Assembly (NCBI GenBank): GCA_019753405.1
Contig: JAIKLF010000001.1
Coordinates: 314,789 to 378,788 of the forward strand
Length of the DNA: 64,000 nucleotides
Reading direction: 5' to 3'
Source of the DNA: Murdochiella sp. Marseille-P8839
GTDB lineage: Bacteria; Bacillota; Clostridia; Tissierellales; Peptoniphilaceae
Under the pieces are notes generated by a model. The model ran no database searches and had not been told where the DNA came from. It saw nothing but the letters and a program-made list of their open reading frames with translations. The position numbers and the translations under genes were made by a program. Of the stretch, positions 57,086-64,000 are shown piece by piece; the first letter of the stretch is position 1, and each line of letters begins with the position of its first letter.

Positions 57086-58509
57086 ACAATATCACTGACC
57101 TGATCGGCGTGCGCATTATGGGGTTGTTTATGACCGCCATTTTGCTTGTTGCCGTTGTTTTTGAGGTGTTCTATATTCAATCGCTCTACAGCTATTATTA
57201 TGACAACGTCAGTGGCGTGTTGGAATCGCAGGCGCGTTACAGTGCGGAGCTGTTTTTGAGTTATGTGTCAGACGATGATCTGCATACCATTGTCCTGGAA
57301 AACAAGAACCAATTTTATCGTGCCAATACGATGCAAGTGCAAATTCTCAACAACGACGGCACGGTTCTTTTTGATAATCGCGGCACCGCTCTTCCCGGAA
57401 CAAAGGTAAACGCCCAGGATGTTCAGCAGGCGCAGAAGAATGCGACCGGGATCATGGTGGGCAGAGTATCCTATTCGGATGAGCCCGTCATGTGTCTTTC
57501 CTATCCTCTTCGCAATCAGACGGATCAGGTCGGCATGATTCGGCTGACGACGTCATTGACCGGTGTGAACGATTTAATTCTTCAACGAATTTGGCCCTCG
57601 GTCTTATTTGCTATTTTGATGATTGCTCTGGTTGGCTTGCTTTCTTTTTTAATGTCCCGTTCGATTGTGCGTCCGATACACAATTTAACGGCTGTTGCCT
57701 TAAAACTCTCGAATGGTCAGTATGAGGAGCGTGCAGATGAGACACCGCGCGGAGAAATCGGCGAACTGGCACGCACCATGAATCGGATGAGCGACAATAT
57801 TCGTGAGAAAGAAGAGCTGAAAAATGAATTCATTTCCTCTGTTTCCCATGAGTTGCGCACGCCGCTGACCTCGATAAAAGGCTGGGCGATCACCTTGCAA
57901 ACGGAAGGCATTAAACCGGAAATTGTGGGAGAAGGTCTCAAGATTATTGAAAAGGAATCGGAACGTCTTGGCGCGATGGTTGAGGATTTGTTGGACTTTT
58001 CCCGCTTCTCTTCCGGTCGTATTAAATTAAGCAAGAGTCGATTTAATCTCGTCGAAGTCGCCAATCATATTCTGTTGCAGATGCGCCCGCGCATTGAAGA
58101 AAAGCATATCAATATGAACTACAGTTATGCCCAGAACAATGTGGAAATCTTAGGTGACGAAGGACGAATTAAACAGGTTCTTCTCAATCTTTTGGATAAT
58201 GCCATTAAATTTACCGACGAAGAAGGCACCATTTATTTGACAATGGACACTGATCCGCAGCAGGTAATTCTCAGCGTGACCGACACGGGCATCGGCATTT
58301 CGGAAGAAGAGATCGGTTTTGTGACCGAAAAATTCTGGAAGGGAAAAACTTCCCGCTCCCATACCGGCCTGGGTCTTTCCATTTGCGAAGAGATTGTCAA
58401 AGCGCATGGCGGAGAACTAACGATCAAGAGTAAGCTGGGGATGGGCACCAGTGTCACCGTCATCTTGCCTCGCGAAGAAAATGACGAAAAAAAGGAGGGA
58501 AAAGCATGA
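57067..58509 (+). CDS. Membrane sensor histidine kinase
   Basis: 480 residues from GTG 57067 (GGGGGG upstream; ATG 57049 is an alternative). Two membrane helices (about 14-36 and 178-196) flank an extracytoplasmic sensor region of about 140 residues. They are followed by HAMP (about 197-250), HisKA with the phospho-acceptor His261 in SSVSHELRTPLTSIKG, and HATPase with NLLDNAIKFTDEEG, DTGIGI and GLGLSI. It overlaps the response regulator, and its stop overlaps the lipoprotein ATG. The signal is unknown. Confidence 0.93.
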   Translation: MEKERINNITDLIGVRIMGLFMTAILLVAVVFEVFYIQSLYSYYYDNVSGVLESQARYSAELFLSYVSDDDLHTIVLENKNQFYRANTMQVQILNNDGTVLFDNRGTALPGTKVNAQDVQQAQKNATGIMVGRVSYSDEPVMCLSYPLRNQTDQVGMIRLTTSLTGVNDLILQRIWPSVLFAILMIALVGLLSFLMSRSIVRPIHNLTAVALKLSNGQYEERADETPRGEIGELARTMNRMSDNIREKEELKNEFISSVSHELRTPLTSIKGWAITLQTEGIKPEIVGEGLKIIEKESERLGAMVEDLLDFSRFSSGRIKLSKSRFNLVEVANHILLQMRPRIEEKHINMNYSYAQNNVEILGDEGRIKQVLLNLLDNAIKFTDEEGTIYLTMDTDPQQVILSVTDTGIGISEEEIGFVTEKFWKGKTSRSHTGLGLSICEEIVKAHGGELTIKSKLGMGTSVTVILPREENDEKKEGKA

Positions 58510-60062
58510 AGCGTGCATATAGAGTTCTCGTTTTGTTGCTGCTCCTTCTTCTGGCGGGGTGCACTTCTTCAAACGAACGGGCGGTCAACGATCTTACTTC
58601 GGTACTGCGTTCACCGGAGCTTCGTTCTCTTCCGCTGGAAGGCATTTGGCAGGTTACGCGCATTATTACGCGTGATGAAAGCGATAAAACCGAATCTACC
58701 TATCGGGTCGGGGATAAATTATACATTGATCCGGAAGTAGTTGCCTTCGGCGAGGTGACTACCGTTTCGCCGACCTTTTCTTCCAAGTCGGTAAAATTGC
58801 AGGATTATCTTTCCATGCGCTACAGCCAGGAAGACTTTGGTGTTGATCCGACATCCAATGTCTTTATTGCGATGATTCGCGATGCCGATCTCTTTTCGAT
58901 GGACTTGATTTTGCTTCCGGACCATCAGCTGGCGTATATCAGCGGTTCGCATATTTATGTTTTGGAACAGAAGAACGGCGTGGTTCCTGTACGAGAAAAG
59001 GAAGATATTCTTGCGAAAGTCAAAAACAATTCCTCGTCGGGCAAAGGAGCAACCTACGCGAGCCACATCACCACGGTTTTAAGTTTGCGAACAAAAAAAA
59101 TCAGCGATTCCGGCATTGCTTATTATGATTATGCTTCTTATCTTGTCGCGGATCATCCCGATATGGATCGCCCTCTTGTCTATAAAATGGATCAACTTTT
59201 TATTTTTAATGCGGATAGTGTCGCCTGGCTTCTGGATTATACGCCGGAAGAGCCAGACGTCAACAACGGCGTAATGAACGGAACGTTTACGTATCACTCT
59301 ACACGTGATACCGATCGCGATAATCAGCAAGTGCTTTTTGATCAACTCGGTCGCGGCATCACCTTTCTGGGAGGGAATACGGTATCGTTTGATAAACCCG
59401 GTCAATATCCGGCACAAAAGGATACACCGAAGAAATATGAGATTCAACGTCTGGATAAACTCTCCGATGATCGTCCGCTTACGGTCACTGAAATTGGCGG
59501 GGAGAAGGAGACGGAAAGCATGAAGGAACAGGTGAATGCGCAGCTGGAATTTCTGGATCCGGAAGGTGAAGTCGATCCCAAGCGCTTTCCTGTAGATGAA
59601 AGCAATATCGGGATCGTGCGTCGTAATTTGAATTGGGGTTTTGTTACCAGCATGAACTGGCGTGCAGGGGATAGACTATTTCCCGCGCCGATTAATATTG
59701 ATCTTGTTCCCCTCGTGAAGATGTTTACCGCGCCGACAGAATCGCTGTCGTGGACGAGGGTGACAAATAAGGCACCCTTGGCGACTACGGCATCGATATC
59801 TCCGGCATCCGATCGCCTATGGATTAAAACGGAAGATGAGCTGCTCTATTTTCGGTCAACGGCGAATCATATTGAAGATCGTTCACTTCTTTCGATTCAA
59901 CTTGGAAAAGAGGCTGATCTCATCGGCGTGCGCTACTTTTACGATGAACAGGGAAAACAGGTGCAGGAGCAATTTACGAAACAGGAGCTCACGCAGCCAC
60001 AGGTTCTTTATACTGAAACCAATCCTAATTATCACGACAATCCTGGGGCAAGAATTGAGTAA
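58506..60062 (+). CDS. Unknown lipoprotein coupled to the two-component system
   Basis: 518-residue protein with a Lys/Arg-led hydrophobic signal and lipobox (LLLLLLLAGC, Cys at about residue 19), so it is anchored on the outer face of the membrane. The rest shows no known domain; it is rich in beta-type sequence and contains low-charge segments (VRSLPLEGIWQVT-like start, LQDYLSMRYSQEDFGVDPTSNVFIAMIRD). Its ATG overlaps the kinase stop at ATGA, so it is in the same operon. It may sense or report the signal for the kinase, or be its target. It ends inside the convergent GIY-YIG gene (38-bp overlap). Confidence 0.72.
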   Translation: MKRAYRVLVLLLLLLLAGCTSSNERAVNDLTSVLRSPELRSLPLEGIWQVTRIITRDESDKTESTYRVGDKLYIDPEVVAFGEVTTVSPTFSSKSVKLQDYLSMRYSQEDFGVDPTSNVFIAMIRDADLFSMDLILLPDHQLAYISGSHIYVLEQKNGVVPVREKEDILAKVKNNSSSGKGATYASHITTVLSLRTKKISDSGIAYYDYASYLVADHPDMDRPLVYKMDQLFIFNADSVAWLLDYTPEEPDVNNGVMNGTFTYHSTRDTDRDNQQVLFDQLGRGITFLGGNTVSFDKPGQYPAQKDTPKKYEIQRLDKLSDDRPLTVTEIGGEKETESMKEQVNAQLEFLDPEGEVDPKRFPVDESNIGIVRRNLNWGFVTSMNWRAGDRLFPAPINIDLVPLVKMFTAPTESLSWTRVTNKAPLATTASISPASDRLWIKTEDELLYFRSTANHIEDRSLLSIQLGKEADLIGVRYFYDEQGKQVQEQFTKQELTQPQVLYTETNPNYHDNPGARIE

Positions 60063-60336
60063 TCGATAGTGGAGCACCGCTTTTAAAATGGGATAATAGC
60101 GCTTCTTTCTTTTCACGGGGGAGTCTTTTAATAGCTGCTTCAATCTGCAAGGCTTCGCGTTTGCTTGAACAGGGCCAATATCCCGCAAGTTTGACGGGAA
60201 GGTGTGAACGAGTATATTTTGCTCCGAGGCCTTGAGCGTGAGCACGTAGACGTTTTTCAACATCGTTGGTGTAACCGGTATAAAGACTGTCGTCTCCGCA
60301 ACGCAACATATAGACAAAGAAGCACGTTTCGCTCAT
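60025..60336 (-). CDS. GIY-YIG domain protein (UPF0213-like)
   Basis: 103-residue single-domain GIY-YIG nuclease-like protein. It starts at ATG 60336 with GGAGCGGAGG before it, and overlaps the recX stop by 4 bp. The GIY-YIG core is FFVYMLRCGDDSLYTGYT, and ALQIEAAIKRL carries the conserved Glu region. Similar small proteins are common in Bacillota and have no proven substrate. The last 38 bp overlap the opposite-strand lipoprotein. Confidence 0.8.
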   Translation of the reverse strand: MSETCFFVYMLRCGDDSLYTGYTNDVEKRLRAHAQGLGAKYTRSHLPVKLAGYWPCSSKREALQIEAAIKRLPREKKEALLSHFKSGAPLSITQFLPQDCRDN

Positions 60337-60947
60337 TCCTCCGCTCCTTCGCGCAGTGTACGCAACACATCTTGAAGAAGAAATCCGCGACGACAAAGCG
60401 CCTGCACGGTGCGTTGAAACTCCTTTTCGTCGGATAAATTACGACGAGCATATTTCTTTTGGATGAGCTGACGTAAAACATCCTGTTCTGCTGTTGCCGG
60501 TATGTTTTCGATGACGTCACGAATGAGCCCATAATCGACCCCTTTTTCACGCAACGCGGCGGAAATATGGCGAAGACTCCAGCCTTTGCGCTGTTTATCC
60601 TGCGCATAGCGACGGGCATACTCCGCATCATCCAGCCATCCGTTTTTTACCAGCTTTTCAACGACTTCCTCTTGTACGGAAGACGGAATTTTTTCTCGGC
60701 TTAATCGCCGCTTCACCTCGCTTGTTGTACGAGGCTGATAGCTCGCATACCGTAAACCGACGGTAAACGCGCGAAAGCGGGCATCTTCCGCAAGAAGAAG
60801 CTCTTCCTGTTCTGCCGACGGCTCCGCCGGGGCATGAAGACGAAGCTTTTGATAAATGTCATAGGAGATGAGCAGTTCACGGCCGTCATCGCAGGTAAAG
60901 ACGAAGCCGTTTTTTTGGTCATCATAGAGAATCTGAACAATAATCAT
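60333..60947 (-). CDS. recX: Regulatory protein RecX
   Basis: Inhibits or modulates RecA filaments. The 204-residue product has three-helix repeat sequence with YASYQPRTTSEVKRRLSREKIPSSVQEEVVEKLVKNGWLDDAEYARRYAQDKQRKGWSLRHISAALREKGV, the standard RecX signature. AAAAGGAG lies before the ATG. It is first of the pair recX-GIY-YIG, and an extended -10 (TGCTATAAT) lies 18 bp upstream. Confidence 0.9.
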   Translation of the reverse strand: MIIVQILYDDQKNGFVFTCDDGRELLISYDIYQKLRLHAPAEPSAEQEELLLAEDARFRAFTVGLRYASYQPRTTSEVKRRLSREKIPSSVQEEVVEKLVKNGWLDDAEYARRYAQDKQRKGWSLRHISAALREKGVDYGLIRDVIENIPATAEQDVLRQLIQKKYARRNLSDEKEFQRTVQALCRRGFLLQDVLRTLREGAEE

Positions 60948-60964
60948 AATTTCTCCTTTTCCTG

Positions 60965-60970
60965 ATTATA
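60965..60970 (-). promoter_or_regulatory. recX -10 box
   Basis: TATAAT on the minus strand with TG one base before it (extended -10: TGCTATAAT). The -35 is poor, which extended -10 promoters tolerate. Confidence 0.6.
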
Positions 60971-61061
60971 GCATGCGATCGAACGACATTGGGACACCGT
61001 GACGTTCCATTTGTGGTAGACTGCTCAAGGATGTGAAGATTGGCGGCTCTTATAGGGGGCG

Positions 61062-61067
61062 TTGACA
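61062..61067 (+). promoter_or_regulatory. Possible -35 box before the YdbC gene
   Basis: A perfect TTGACA lies 53 bp before the gene, but no matching -10 is found at 16-18 bp (TCGGAT at 17). It may be a promoter with a poor -10, or chance. Confidence 0.3.
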
Positions 61068-61119
61068 ACGATCCAAGCAATAGATCGGATGTGGGAAATC
61101 AAATAAGAAAGGATTCAAA

Positions 61120-61347
61120 ATGGCAGAATTAAAATATGAGGTTGTTGAACGTTTGGGCGTGCTTAGTGAAGATGCGAAGGGATGGAAAAAAGAGCTGAAT
61201 TTAGTTTCCTGGAATGAACGCGACCCAAAATACGATTTGCGCAGCTGGAATGCGGATCATACGCGCATGAGCAAGGGCATTACGCTTACAAAAGAAGAAG
61301 TGGAAATCTTGGCTTCGCTTTTGCAGGAAGAAGTCGCTCATGACTGA
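61120..61347 (+). CDS. YdbC/PC4-like protein
   Basis: 75-residue protein similar to YdbC and the PC4 (Sub1) single-stranded DNA-binding fold: KYEVVERLGVLSEDAKGWKKELNLVSWNERDPKYDLRSWNADHTRMSKGITLTKEEVEIL. It probably binds single-stranded nucleic acid. AAAGGA precedes the ATG. The stop overlaps the CYTH gene start by 8 bp. The name follows Bacillota homologs; the physiological role is unclear. Confidence 0.75.
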   Translation: MAELKYEVVERLGVLSEDAKGWKKELNLVSWNERDPKYDLRSWNADHTRMSKGITLTKEEVEILASLLQEEVAHD

Positions 61348-61942
61348 GCCGGAAAGGGAAGTCGAGGTCAAGCTCATCGGCATGGATGCGGATGCGTTTC
61401 AACAGGAACTTCTTGCTCGAGGGGCGGTCTTTGATGTCGAGGAACACCAGACCAATATTCATCTGGATTCGTCAGCCCACCCGTTGCCGGCTTCTGCGCA
61501 TATGCGCATTCGTCTCATTGAGGTGGAGGGGAAAATCGTGGCGCGGGAATGGACATATAAGAAGCGTCTGGCCACGGAAGATTGTCGGGTAAATGAGGAG
61601 TACACGGTTCAGATTGAGGATGAACAGGCACTTCGTCTTTTGCTTCTGCAGCTCGGCTACGATCAACAGATTCCCATGCATAAAATTCGACGCCGCTATC
61701 TCCTTGAAGACTATCGCATTGAATTTGATCAGTGGGATGAGCAAAGTTTTCCCTTTCCCTACATTGAGGTCGAGGCGCCGAGCCCTGCGCGACTCCACGC
61801 GTTTTACGCGGATTTTTCCATTCCGGAGGAGAAGGTATCGACGTTATCGATTTCGGAATTGAAAGAAGCCTGGCATCAGGGAACACTTACTCTGCCCCTA
61901 GACGACAACAAAGATCTAAAGGCGAGCGGAAAAACAAATTGA
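61340..61942 (+). CDS. CYTH domain protein
   Basis: 200-residue CYTH (adenylate cyclase/thiamine triphosphatase) fold. The signature ExExK is seen as EVEVKLIG near residue 8. Further motifs are HMRIRLIE and REWTYKKR, with YRIEFDQW and YIEVEAPS on later strands, so the tunnel is complete. In Bacillota the fold is most often a triphosphatase or an uncharacterised class IV cyclase. I cannot tell the substrate. It is coupled to the YdbC gene. Confidence 0.82.
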   Translation: MTEPEREVEVKLIGMDADAFQQELLARGAVFDVEEHQTNIHLDSSAHPLPASAHMRIRLIEVEGKIVAREWTYKKRLATEDCRVNEEYTVQIEDEQALRLLLLQLGYDQQIPMHKIRRRYLLEDYRIEFDQWDEQSFPFPYIEVEAPSPARLHAFYADFSIPEEKVSTLSISELKEAWHQGTLTLPLDDNKDLKASGKTN

Positions 61943-61961
61943 TAGAAGAGAATTGCGATTT

Positions 61962-61990
61962 TTGACACGCCCTCTTTACGCCGCTATAAT
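61962..61990 (+). promoter_or_regulatory. Consensus promoter for greA
   Basis: TTGACA (61962-61967) and TATAAT (61985-61990) with exactly 17 bp between them: a perfect sigma-A promoter. The predicted start is near 61997. Confidence 0.95.
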
Positions 61991-61998
61991 AGGAAAAG

Positions 61999-62022
61999 GC
62001 AGGTTTCCACCTGCTTATTTTT
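61999..62022 (+). promoter_or_regulatory. 5'-end hairpin of the greA leader
   Basis: GCAGGT-TTCC-ACCTGC forms a 6-bp hairpin beginning within a few bases of the predicted start of transcription, followed by TTATTTTTA. It could be an early terminator (yielding an RNA of about 25 nt), or a 5' stem that stabilises the greA message. The ribosome site AAGGGAG follows about 15 bases later. Confidence 0.55.
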
Positions 62023-62049
62023 ATAATTGATAAGGGAGTGACGAAGAGC

Positions 62050-62526
62050 ATGACGGAACAAACAATCTTAACCCAGGAAGGATATACCAAGCTTCAGGAA
62101 GAACTGGAATATCTTAAATCTACACGGCGTGCGGAAGTTTCCGAACACTTAAAAGTAGCACGCGGATTTGGCGACTTGTCGGAAAATGCCGAGTATGATG
62201 CAGCAAAAGAAGAACAACGCCAGTTGGAAGAACGCATTCTCGTAATTGAGCAGCAGCTCAAAAATGCCCAGGTGATTAAGGAAGATGACTCCACGCAGCA
62301 GGACGTGGTTCATCTCGGCTCCACCGTAAAGGTGTTGGATACGGAATACAACGAAGAGATGACCTTTACCATTGTCGGCACGGTGGAGGCAAATCCGAAA
62401 AAAAACAAGATTTCCAATGAATCGCCCTTGGGCGCCATGTTGTTGGGCAAAAAAGCAGGCGATGAGCTTGTCGTGGAAACACCGGGCGAGAGTGTGAAAT
62501 ACCGCGTTGTGGAAATTGTACGGTAG
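62050..62526 (+). CDS. greA: Transcription elongation factor GreA
   Basis: Rescues back-tracked RNA polymerase by stimulating transcript cleavage. From ATG 62050 the protein is 158 residues, the standard GreA length; a GTG at 62038 would only add four residues and lies too near the AAGGGAG site. The N-terminal coiled coil carries the acidic tip (RGFGDLSENAEYDAAKEEQ), and the C-terminal FKBP-like domain ends in VKYRVVEI. lysS follows 10 bp later, so both use the strong upstream promoter. Confidence 0.96.
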   Translation: MTEQTILTQEGYTKLQEELEYLKSTRRAEVSEHLKVARGFGDLSENAEYDAAKEEQRQLEERILVIEQQLKNAQVIKEDDSTQQDVVHLGSTVKVLDTEYNEEMTFTIVGTVEANPKKNKISNESPLGAMLLGKKAGDELVVETPGESVKYRVVEIVR

Positions 62527-62536
62527 AGGAGGACAC

Positions 62537-64000
62537 ATGGCGAAGCAGAGATCCGATAATGAAATGATTGCCAATCGTCGGCAAAAGCTTGAGGCGTTAC
62601 GCAACGCCGGTAACGATCCGCACACCATTACAAAAGTGGACGTTACGGCACATGCCGCTGATGTGCACAACCATTTTGAAGACTGGGACGGAAAATCCGT
62701 CCGCATGGCCGGCCGACTTATGGCAAAGCGTGGACACGGCAAAATGAGCTTTTTGGATTTGCAGGATTCCACGGGAAAAATTCAGTTGATCTGCCGTGAA
62801 AACATCATGGGTGAAGATGTCTTTGCCATCATTCGCGATTTGGATCTTGGTGATATTCTCAGCGTGGAAGGTCAAATCATGCGTTCCGAGCGCGGCGAGA
62901 TTTCCGTTTCCGCAGAAAAAGTGACCTTGCTCACCAAGTCCTTAGCGCTGTTGCCGGAAAAGTTTCATGGTTTAAAGGATCAGGATCTGCGCTATCGGGA
63001 ACGCTATGTCGATTTAATCGTCAATCCTGAGGTTAAGGACGTTTTTGTCAAGCGCAGCAAAATCCTCTCCGGTATTTCCCGTTATCTGGATGACCACGGC
63101 TATTTGGCGGTGGAAACGCCCATTTTGAACACCATTTCCGGTGGCGCCAATGCTCGTCCTTTCATCACCCATCACAATACGCTTGATCTGGATATGTATT
63201 TGCGCATTGCCAATGAACTCTACCTCAAACGCCTCATTGTCGGCGGGTTCGACGGCGTCTATGAGATGGGACGGATGTTTCGCAACGAAGGGATGGACGC
63301 CAAACACAATCCCGAGTATACCGCCATTGAACTGTATAAGGCATATACCGACTATGAAGGCATGATGCAGCTTTGCGAAGAGATGCTCTCCTCTGTTGCC
63401 GAAGACGTTTGCGGCAGCACTACCGTTGAGTATCAGGGACAAACCCTTGAATTTCGCCCGCCATGGAAGCGCATGACCATGACCGAGGCGGTTCGTGAAT
63501 ATGCCGATGTGGACTTCGATACGATTCATTCCGATGAGGAAGCTAAGGAGCTGGCGAAGAAACACAACATTGAGACCAAGCCGACCGACGGAAAAGGAAA
63601 AATTCTGCAATATTTCTTTGATGCGTATGCCGAGGAGCATCTGATTCAGCCGACGTTCATCTACGAATATCCGGTGGAAATCAGTCCGCTGGCCAAACGC
63701 ATGCCGAATAAACCGGATATGACGGAGCGCTTCGAGGCGTTTATTTGCGGAAGCGAAATTGGCAACGCGTTCTCGGAGCTAAACGATGCCGAAGATCAGC
63801 GCGGCCGTTTTGAACACCAGGTCGCTTTGCGCGAGGCGGGTGATGAAGAAGCGGGCATGATGGATGAAGACTTCCTGCATGCTCTCGAAGTCGGTCTTCC
63901 GCCGACAGGCGGCATGGGTCTGGGCATTGACCGTATTGTCATGTTCCTGACCAATCAGACGTCCATCCGCGACGTATTGCTATTCCCAACGATGAAACCC
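62537..64000 (+). CDS. lysS: Lysine--tRNA ligase (3' end outside the window)
   Basis: Class II lysyl-tRNA synthetase. The open frame runs from ATG 62537 (GAGGAGG before it) through the last base with no stop: 488 codons, close to complete. The N-terminal OB anticodon-binding domain (about 55-160; GKSVRMAGRLMAKRGHGKMSFLDLQD), motif 1 (FVKRSKILSGISRYL...VETPIL), motif 2 (YEMGRMFRNEGMD...NPEYTAIE) and motif 3 (GLPPTGGMGLGIDRIVM) are all present. Only the last few residues are likely missing. It is co-transcribed with greA. Confidence 0.95.
   Translation, partial: MAKQRSDNEMIANRRQKLEALRNAGNDPHTITKVDVTAHAADVHNHFEDWDGKSVRMAGRLMAKRGHGKMSFLDLQDSTGKIQLICRENIMGEDVFAIIRDLDLGDILSVEGQIMRSERGEISVSAEKVTLLTKSLALLPEKFHGLKDQDLRYRERYVDLIVNPEVKDVFVKRSKILSGISRYLDDHGYLAVETPILNTISGGANARPFITHHNTLDLDMYLRIANELYLKRLIVGGFDGVYEMGRMFRNEGMDAKHNPEYTAIELYKAYTDYEGMMQLCEEMLSSVAEDVCGSTTVEYQGQTLEFRPPWKRMTMTEAVREYADVDFDTIHSDEEAKELAKKHNIETKPTDGKGKILQYFFDAYAEEHLIQPTFIYEYPVEISPLAKRMPNKPDMTERFEAFICGSEIGNAFSELNDAEDQRGRFEHQVALREAGDEEAGMMDEDFLHALEVGLPPTGGMGLGIDRIVMFLTNQTSIRDVLLFPTMKP

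Overview
The window comes from a low-to-mid G+C Gram-positive bacterium (Bacillota). The evidence is strong AGGAGG-type ribosome sites, lipoprotein export signals, MutS2, KtrAB, a CvfB-like S1 protein, PrsA, YtxH, a LacI/CcpA-type regulator beside HPr, and an infC-rpmI-rplT operon with an attenuated leader. Base composition looks close to half G+C. Together with glgC/glgD pairing and the fermentative gene set, this suggests an anaerobic clostridial or tissierellial lineage rather than a Bacillus. The genus is inference only. Nearly all of the DNA is ordinary core chromosome. I see no insertion sequence, prophage, CRISPR array, rRNA or tRNA.

Layout. 1-2.6 kb: zinc ABC importer znuA-znuC-znuB. 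2.6-3.9 kb (minus): rplT, rpmI and infC, with a consensus promoter, a terminator/antiterminator leader and an ATT start for infC. 4-6.8 kb: KtrB/KtrA potassium uptake and an rRNA methyltransferase. 6.9-16.3 kb: pheS, pheT (broken by a stop codon), zapA, a U32 peptidase-family protein, mutS2 and a membrane protein. 16.3-19 kb: a His/Cys-rich TPR protein, convergent with murC. 19-26.5 kb: a GlmU-like protein, prs, pth, mfd and a PrsA-type foldase. 26.5-31 kb: gap, then pgk-tpiA-eno. 31.2-38.8 kb: glycogen operon glgC-glgD-glgA-pulA-pgm, with pgm broken by a stop codon. 38.9-42 kb: FHA protein, FtsW/RodA and a class B PBP. 42-45.8 kb (minus): nadK and a second potassium system, TrkA/TrkH. 45.9-46.15 kb: a promoter-to-terminator RNA gene, probably 6S RNA. 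46.3-47.4 kb: YtxH-like and DUF948-like envelope proteins. 47.5-50.7 kb: LacI-type regulator, ptsH, ptsI. 50.7-56.4 kb: YitT, CvfB-like protein, SurA-N-like protein, pepD, DUF1292 protein, P-loop protein and an RluA-type synthase. 56.4-60 kb: response regulator, histidine kinase and lipoprotein. 60-61 kb (minus): recX and a GIY-YIG protein. 61-64 kb: YdbC/PC4-like protein, CYTH protein, greA and lysS (cut by the window end).

How the genes work together. Sugar enters through the PTS (HPr, EI) under a CcpA-like regulator. It is burned by gap/pgk/tpiA/eno, or stored through Pgm, GlgC/D and GlgA and released with pullulanase. Cell-wall genes (murC, glmU-like, ftsW, PBP, zapA) and translation genes (IF3, L35, L20, PheRS, LysRS, Pth) fill most of the rest.

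Most notable points. (1) Two core genes, pheT and pgm, are each split by one in-frame stop codon, and the conserved protein resumes in the same frame immediately after it. (2) The GlmU-like protein keeps a full acetyltransferase barrel but has lost the pyrophosphorylase motif. (3) The infC leader has a visible 7-bp antiterminator. (4) There is a likely 6S RNA. (5) A TPR protein carries 14 His and 8 Cys in its first 51 residues. (6) A terminator sits between ptsH and ptsI. (7) A hairpin sits at the very 5' end of the greA message. No wholly new multi-gene system is evident; the best candidates for undescribed biology are the items just listed.
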